DNA from: Cytophagales bacterium
GTDB taxonomy: Bacteria; Bacteroidota; Bacteroidia; Cytophagales; Spirosomataceae
Direction of reading: 5' to 3'
Assembly (NCBI GenBank): GCA_013298125.1
Contig: JAAFJP010000027.1
Coordinates: 1 to 64,000 of the forward strand
Length of the DNA: 64,000 bases
A model generated the notes under the pieces. That model was not told where the DNA came from. It saw only the letters and a list, made by a program, of their open reading frames with translations, and did not search any database. Numbering within the stretch: position 1 is the stretch's first letter; every line of letters begins with the position of its first letter. Positions 59,618-64,000 of this stretch are shown piece by piece. The translations under genes and the position numbers were made by a program.

Positions 59618-61201
59618 TTACTTGATATTATCCAAATTATAATGCAAACCCCGATTCTCATGTCTCGCTCGGGCATCTTTAATGACCAAATACGCCACGT
59701 TAATCATATTCCGAAGTTCACAAACTTGTACTGAAATTTTTGATTGTTTATATAATTCTTCGTGTTCAATATAAATCAATTCTAAACGGTCATAAGCACG
59801 TTTTAAACGTCTATCCGTCCGCACAATTCCTACATAATTACTCATGATTGATTCTAACTCACGAGTCATTTCTGTTACCAAAACCAACTCTTCTGGATGA
59901 GTCGTACCATCATCGTTCCAGTCAGGAATATTGGTTGGAAGAACGTTGTCTTCAAAGGTTTCTATGGAAGCTAAAAATGCACGATGAGCATAGACAATCG
60001 CTTCCAATAAAGAATTGGAAGCCAGACGATTAGCTCCGTGCAAGCCCGTTGCCGAACACTCACCAGCAGCATATAAAAAATTAATATTTGTCTGCGAAAA
60101 TTCATTGACTTTCACGCCCCCACATAGGTAATGTTGAGCGGGTACAACGGGTATCATGTCCTTACCCGTGATGTCCAATCCGAGATTATCTTGGCAATAT
60201 TTATAAATCATCGGGAAGTGGTGTTTGAAGTCTTCGGGTTCGAGGTGGCGAGTGTCGAGATAGACATGATCAACTCCATTTTTTTTCATTTCGGAGTCAA
60301 TCGCACGGGCTACAATGTCACGGGGAGCAAGCGAAAGACGTTCGTCATAACGCTCCATGAAAGTGCTTTCGTCAATATTTTTCAAAATGCCACCGTGTCC
60401 ACGAACAGCCTCAGAAATCAGGAATGAAGGTTTTTTACCAGGTTGATATAAAGAAGTTGGATGAAACTGGATAAACTCCATACCTTCCACCAAAGCCTTC
60501 GCTCGATACGCCATCGCAATACCATCGCCCGTGGCAATTGTCGGATTAGTGGTACTTTGATAAACTTGTCCAATGCCACCCGTTGCCAAGAGGGTAGTTT
60601 TAGCTAAAAATGTTTCAGTTTTGCCCGTCTGAGTATTGAAAACATACGCTCCAAAGCACTTTTTATCAGGCGTATCTTTCGTAACTTTTTCGCCTAAATG
60701 ATGTTGCGTAATCAAGTCCACCGCAAAATAATGCGTAAAGAAATCGACTGATTTAAAGGCTTTTACGGTTTCTAATAAAGCCCTCTCTATCTCGTTGCCA
60801 GTTGAGTCTTTATGGTGCAAAATCCGTTGGTCGGAGTGACCACCTTCTTTCACCAAATCATACGTTCCATCGGCTTTTTTATCGAATTTTGTTCCGTACT
60901 CAATCAGCTCTTTTAAGCGTTCTGGGGCTTCTCTGACTACAATTTCGACAGCTTTTCTGTCTGATAAAAAATCACCCGCTACCATTGTATCGTCAATGTG
61001 TTTCTCGAAAGAATCCTCCTCTTTCCAGACCGTGGCGATGCCTCCTTGTGCGTATTTGGTATTACTTTCTTCGGCAACCGTTTTGGTGATAATTGCAATT
61101 TTTATGTCTTTGCCTTGCTCCTGAAAATGGTTCGCAATTTTGGCAGTATATGAAAGCCCTGCAATCCCAGAGCCAATCACTAAAAAGTCGTATTGGGGCA
61201 T
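59618..61201 (-). CDS. nadB: L-aspartate oxidase NadB (527 aa)
   Basis: Full-length FAD enzyme: N-terminal dinucleotide-binding motif (FLVIGSGIAGLSYTAKIA), the NTKYAQGGIATVW segment, GGHSDQRILHHKD around the substrate site, ALLATGGIGQ-type FAD turn, FIQFHPTSLY, RGHGGIL, APRDIVARAID and SATGLHGANRLASNSLLEA. It oxidises L-aspartate to iminoaspartate, the first step of de novo NAD synthesis; NadA and NadC are not in the window. The ceramidase-family gene follows almost without a gap, so the two are probably translated from one message although their roles differ. Confidence 0.95.
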   Translation of the reverse strand: MPQYDFLVIGSGIAGLSYTAKIANHFQEQGKDIKIAIITKTVAEESNTKYAQGGIATVWKEEDSFEKHIDDTMVAGDFLSDRKAVEIVVREAPERLKELIEYGTKFDKKADGTYDLVKEGGHSDQRILHHKDSTGNEIERALLETVKAFKSVDFFTHYFAVDLITQHHLGEKVTKDTPDKKCFGAYVFNTQTGKTETFLAKTTLLATGGIGQVYQSTTNPTIATGDGIAMAYRAKALVEGMEFIQFHPTSLYQPGKKPSFLISEAVRGHGGILKNIDESTFMERYDERLSLAPRDIVARAIDSEMKKNGVDHVYLDTRHLEPEDFKHHFPMIYKYCQDNLGLDITGKDMIPVVPAQHYLCGGVKVNEFSQTNINFLYAAGECSATGLHGANRLASNSLLEAIVYAHRAFLASIETFEDNVLPTNIPDWNDDGTTHPEELVLVTEMTRELESIMSNYVGIVRTDRRLKRAYDRLELIYIEHEELYKQSKISVQVCELRNMINVAYLVIKDARARHENRGLHYNLDNIK

Positions 61202-61204
61202 TTT

Positions 61205-61352
61205 GTTATTGGTTGAATGGTTATTGGTTTATTGGCTAATGGTTTATTAGAGAACTGGGAATTGGTTTATTAGGGAACTGGGAATTGAAAAACCAGTAAC
61301 AGTAACCAATGAACCAATCAACCAGTTTACCAATCAACCAATCAACCAACTC
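61205..61352. repeat. TTGGTTTATTGG / CCAATCAACCA word array
   Basis: TTGGTT, TTATTGG and AACTGGGAATTGG words on the left face ACCAATCAACCAG- and AACCAATGAACC-type words on the right, making a long imperfect inverted array of ~150 bp between divergent genes (nadB and the 61501 gene). No frame in it looks coding. Confidence 0.7.
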
Positions 61353-61500
61353 ACAGGCAAAGCTAAACGATTACTAAATAACCTGCATAATTTTATACTG
61401 AAAATTTCGCTAATCCGTTGATAATAACTAAATTCGACACTCTAAAAATAAAAAAGAGCAGAAACAAACCATCATTAACCAAAATTAAGGATTAAATTTT

Positions 61501-62454
61501 ATGGAAGAAAAAACACAAAGTAACGGCATTTGGAAAGTGGCTGTGGCAATATTGGCGATAGTCGCAGGGCTTTTGGGCTATATGTTGAATGACGAAAAAA
61601 CTAAAAATAAAGACCAAGTCCAAATCATTAATCAGAAAGTAGAAGAATTAGCATCGGCACGAGTTAGACTTGATTCTGTGGGTTCACAGTTAGATGCTAA
61701 AATTGCACAAATCAAAGCTTTGGGGGGAAACATTGAATCGTTAGAAGCTGCCAAAATACAGTTAGAAGCCGATAAAGTACAGTTGAAAAAAGTAAATGCT
61801 TTTTCTAAACAACAATACGATGTAAAGATTGCGGATTTCGTAACATTATTAGCCGCCAAAGATGCTGAATTAGTACAATTGAAACGTGAAAATACGAGCT
61901 TAGTTGCTAAAAACAAAGACTTATTCTCACAAAATAGTACCCTCACAAACGAGAACATGGGCTTGAAAACGGATAAGCAAAGTTTGGCAGATTCGATTGA
62001 TAATGCCTACCGTCGTAACCGTGAGTTAACAGCTAAAGTTACCCGTGCATCAGCTCTACAAGCACAATTCGTACAAGCGATAGCCCTTTCTGATAAAAAT
62101 AAGGAGCGTGACGGAGGTGTATATCGTGCCTCGAAAGTGGATAAAATTAAGGTGATTTTTCAGTTACAGCCTAATCCAATTGCCAAGCAAGACATCAAAA
62201 CTATTTTCATGCGAGTAATGGATCCAGACGGAGCGGTTTTGTATGATTCTGCAGTAGGTTCAGGTAATTTTGATTTGTTCGGAAAGGAATCAACCTATAC
62301 CGTAAAGAAAGATATCCAGTTCCAAAATAACGGTCAAGGTGTTGAAATTATCTATGGTCGTGGGTCAGCCATTCAGTATCGTGAAGGACATTATAAAATT
62401 GAATTATTCTCAGAAGGTTTCAAAATTGGAGATGGGAGTTTTGATATAAAATAA
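61501..62454 (+). CDS. Membrane-anchored coiled-coil protein (317 aa)
   Basis: A short cytoplasmic N-terminus, one membrane helix (VAVAILAIVAGLLGYML, ~14-30), then a long coiled coil (~36-200) of heptad-like K/E/L/A pattern (KVEELASARVRLDSVGSQL, IESLEAAKIQLEADKVQL). The last ~115 residues are a beta-rich domain (IKVIFQLQPNPIAKQDIKTIFMRVMDPDGAVLYDSAVGSGNFDLFGKESTYTVKK) typical of the C-terminus of a common Bacteroidota hypothetical family. It probably spans from inner membrane towards the envelope. Single gene; function unknown. Confidence 0.82.
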   Translation: MEEKTQSNGIWKVAVAILAIVAGLLGYMLNDEKTKNKDQVQIINQKVEELASARVRLDSVGSQLDAKIAQIKALGGNIESLEAAKIQLEADKVQLKKVNAFSKQQYDVKIADFVTLLAAKDAELVQLKRENTSLVAKNKDLFSQNSTLTNENMGLKTDKQSLADSIDNAYRRNRELTAKVTRASALQAQFVQAIALSDKNKERDGGVYRASKVDKIKVIFQLQPNPIAKQDIKTIFMRVMDPDGAVLYDSAVGSGNFDLFGKESTYTVKKDIQFQNNGQGVEIIYGRGSAIQYREGHYKIELFSEGFKIGDGSFDIK

Positions 62455-62471
62455 TAGATTGAGATTTCATA

Positions 62472-62509
62472 AAAAATGCCCAATAGTCGTGAGATTATTG
62501 GGCATTTTT
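62472..62509. terminator. Bidirectional terminator between converging genes
   Basis: AAAAATGCCCAATA and its complement (62496-62509) form a 14-bp perfect stem with A- and T-runs on both flanks. It serves the gene ending at 62454 on the plus strand and overlaps the last codons of the minus-strand PIN gene. Confidence 0.85.
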
Positions 62510-62966
62510 ATTTGTACAAAATGAAATCTTCGTGCTTAAATTTACGCACATCTAAGAAGACTTGGTCGAGATGGTCAAAATCGCCATCTGTTGTATAAAG
62601 TTCTAAGCCAAGTAATGAAGCTGTCGAAGCAATCCATAGGTCATTTTTGCCCATATTTCTGGGTGTATCGAAACTGTATTCTGTAAAGTTGGGGTTTACT
62701 CTTTGGGAGAAATTATCAATTTCGATATATGTATTTACAAGGAGATTAGTAACTTCAATTATGATTGATTTATCAATAATTTCTTCCAAAAGAAACTGCT
62801 TTTTGACTCCCCATTTTTGTCTTGAAGCAATACCTTTCACTTCGGCAATTGAAACAATGGAAACATAAGTATCTTTTTGAGATGGAATAATATAATCTTT
62901 CAGAAATTGTTGTTTTGAGTCTCTTGCCAAATAAATCAAGAGATTAGAATCAAGTAAAATGTTCAT
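62508..62966 (-). CDS. PIN-domain ribonuclease toxin (VapC-like, 152 aa)
   Basis: The PIN fold shows its usual acidic positions: LLDSNLLIYL with Asp6 near the N-terminus, SIAEVKG with Glu near residue 42, and GKNDLWIASTASLLGLELYTTDGDFDHL near the C-terminus with further Asp residues. PIN toxins cut RNA. The gene starts inside the antitoxin's stop codon (4-base ATGA overlap), as in many type II toxin-antitoxin pairs. Membership of the VapC group itself is likely but not certain. Confidence 0.85.
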   Translation of the reverse strand: MNILLDSNLLIYLARDSKQQFLKDYIIPSQKDTYVSIVSIAEVKGIASRQKWGVKKQFLLEEIIDKSIIIEVTNLLVNTYIEIDNFSQRVNPNFTEYSFDTPRNMGKNDLWIASTASLLGLELYTTDGDFDHLDQVFLDVRKFKHEDFILYK

Positions 62967-63184
62967 TTATTTTCTCTTAAAATTTTCAGTGCAGCCTCCA
63001 TTTCTTCATCAGTCAAGAAATCTTCGGCATCAATATTTGCTATTGCCTCCATTTGCTTTCTGCCCGTCAATCCTGTCTTGTGTGCAAATGCACTCGTTCC
63101 ACCAGCCGCCAAAATCTCTTCCGCAGAATACGATTTATGCGTTCTGAACTGATAAATTGGTTTTGTTTTCAAGGAATCTTTCAT
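62963..63184 (-). CDS. Putative antitoxin of the PIN pair (73 aa)
   Basis: The start is put at the ATG at 63184 (MKDSLKTKPIYQFRTHKSYS). A longer frame to 63268 adds a hydrophobic stretch that reads as upstream sequence containing a terminator (AAAGCTCAATC palindrome near 63220-63250). The protein is small and charged; the segment SYSAEEILAAGGTSAFAHKTGL resembles antitoxins of PIN partners, and the acidic C-terminus (DAEDFLTDEEMEAALKILRENK) would contact the toxin. The 4-base overlap with the toxin gene supports the pairing. Confidence 0.75.
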   Translation of the reverse strand: MKDSLKTKPIYQFRTHKSYSAEEILAAGGTSAFAHKTGLTGRKQMEAIANIDAEDFLTDEEMEAALKILRENK

Positions 63185-63273
63185 AAATATTACGAATGTT
63201 TTATCAAAAATAATGAAAAAAAGCTCAATCATATCCGATGATTGAGCTTTTTTTATAAGAATTTGCAAATTCT

Positions 63274-64000
63274 CTAATCCAGTAATCCACGATAACTCGA
63301 ATCTTTCGGAGGATTAATTTCACTTGATTTTTCAACGGGAGCATCTAAGGTTATTAGCTTAAATTCTCCTTGATTATAGGCATCCAACATCTGTTGTCCT
63401 TTGTCGGTCAAGATGCCGTTTTGGATGTCCACCGAATTAATGAAATCCATTGAATAATCCATCGCACGTTTCATCTCGCCCAACTTTTTACCCATGTCAT
63501 CTTGGATATATTCCATTGATTCATCAAAATAAAACTTCTTGTCTGGATTACCTTTGAAGATGCTGATGGCAGTTTTTAAAGCATTCGATGACGACTTAAC
63601 TATCTCATATTCAGCTTCTTTGAGCTTAACTTTGATTTCAGTTTCTTTGATGATATAGTCTGCCGAAGACGATACTTTTTCCATAAAACCCAAGACCGTC
63701 TTCATGTTTCGTTGTAGTGGTAACAACTTTTCGTTCATCTCTTGCAAACCTGCCCCTTCGATGGTAGCGAGTGAAGCCGCCTCTCTCATACCTGGTTTAT
63801 CAGTCATGGTATTTGCTTTGTTGGCTTCGGCAAATTTTGCTTTGATTGTATCGTTATTTTCACCAATCTTTTTGTTCAATTTCACCAATTGACCCGCCAA
63901 AATATCAATCTGACCCGACATTTTTTCTTTCTTTTCACGTAAATCAGAAATATAGATTTTCATGATAGCGATGGGGTCAAGTTGTACGATTAAGCCCGCA
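63274..64000 (-). CDS. Coiled-coil hypothetical protein, 5' end beyond window (at least 229 aa)
   Basis: An ATG at 63963 gives 229 aa, but the frame is open upstream of it to the window edge with protein-like codons (GLIVQLDPIAIM precedes), so the gene probably begins outside. It is helical and coiled-coil-rich (DLREKKEKMSGQIDILAGQLVKLNKKIGEN; TEIKVKLKEAEYEIVKSSSNALKTAIS) with a likely disordered C-terminus (EKSSEINPPKDSSYRGLLD). No named domain was recognised. It precedes the antitoxin/PIN pair on the same strand with ~90 bp between. Confidence 0.65.
   Translation of the reverse strand, partial: AGLIVQLDPIAIMKIYISDLREKKEKMSGQIDILAGQLVKLNKKIGENNDTIKAKFAEANKANTMTDKPGMREAASLATIEGAGLQEMNEKLLPLQRNMKTVLGFMEKVSSSADYIIKETEIKVKLKEAEYEIVKSSSNALKTAISIFKGNPDKKFYFDESMEYIQDDMGKKLGEMKRAMDYSMDFINSVDIQNGILTDKGQQMLDAYNQGEFKLITLDAPVEKSSEINPPKDSSYRGLLD

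Overview
The window looks like the chromosome of an AT-rich member of the Bacteroidota, most likely a Cytophagales-type environmental bacterium. The evidence is the type IX secretion/gliding gene set (giant Ig-like repeat adhesins, a gliding-motility C-terminal domain, a PorP/SprF protein), a 7TM-DISM sensor kinase, a DUF1080 protein, an E. coli-like SelD with SelU, and dispersed palindromic repeats typical of that phylum. No rRNA, tRNA, CRISPR array, prophage or transposase was recognised. The genus cannot be fixed from sequence reading alone.

Region 1 (1-29962) is a cell-surface locus on the plus strand. It holds the 3' end of a DUF11/Ig-like repeat protein, a 3790-aa and a 2984-aa giant repeat adhesin, a 308-aa protein ending in a type B T9SS sorting domain, a 1274-aa Ig-like/DUF11 protein, and a PorP/SprF outer-membrane protein. 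Three consecutive proteins (2984, 308 and 1274 aa) share one N-terminal head domain with a cohesin-like look. The two giants share a C-terminal domain ending in two dockerin-like D/N-rich loops. The long proteins are built from strikingly regular tandem domains: eight 3-domain super-repeats, two exact-period 897-bp blocks, and three 327-bp units. A plausible reading is a modular surface filament or adhesin set delivered by T9SS. The one minus-strand gene here (1512-2147) is a hypothetical, possibly nuclease-fold, protein.

Region 2 (29982-42881) is all minus strand and mainly regulatory. A secreted beta-propeller protein, a LytTR DNA-binding protein and a lipoprotein form one group. Upstream lies a tightly packed set: NarL-type response regulator, then 7TM-DISM histidine kinase, sigma-70-like factor, membrane-anchored anti-sigma/TPR-like protein, and an exported protein with two complete caspase domains plus TPRs. 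The last four genes overlap or are 3 bp apart. This cassette is the strongest candidate for an undescribed system. A FeeM-like GNAT acyltransferase follows, with a perfect hairpin abutting its start codon.

Region 3 (42982-52709) carries an isoprenylcysteine-methyltransferase-like membrane protein, two tandem paralogous small secreted proteins, a J-domain protein, two linked hypothetical genes, an RND efflux adaptor/permease pair with a dispersed palindrome between the genes, and a 34-aa lysine-rich small protein.

Region 4 (52754-64000) contains the selenium operon selU-GNAT-selD, an outer-membrane beta-barrel protein, a secreted kelch-like protein, a MITE-like element, a DUF1080 protein, nadB coupled to a ceramidase-family gene, a membrane coiled-coil protein, an antitoxin/PIN toxin pair and a coiled-coil protein that runs off the right edge.
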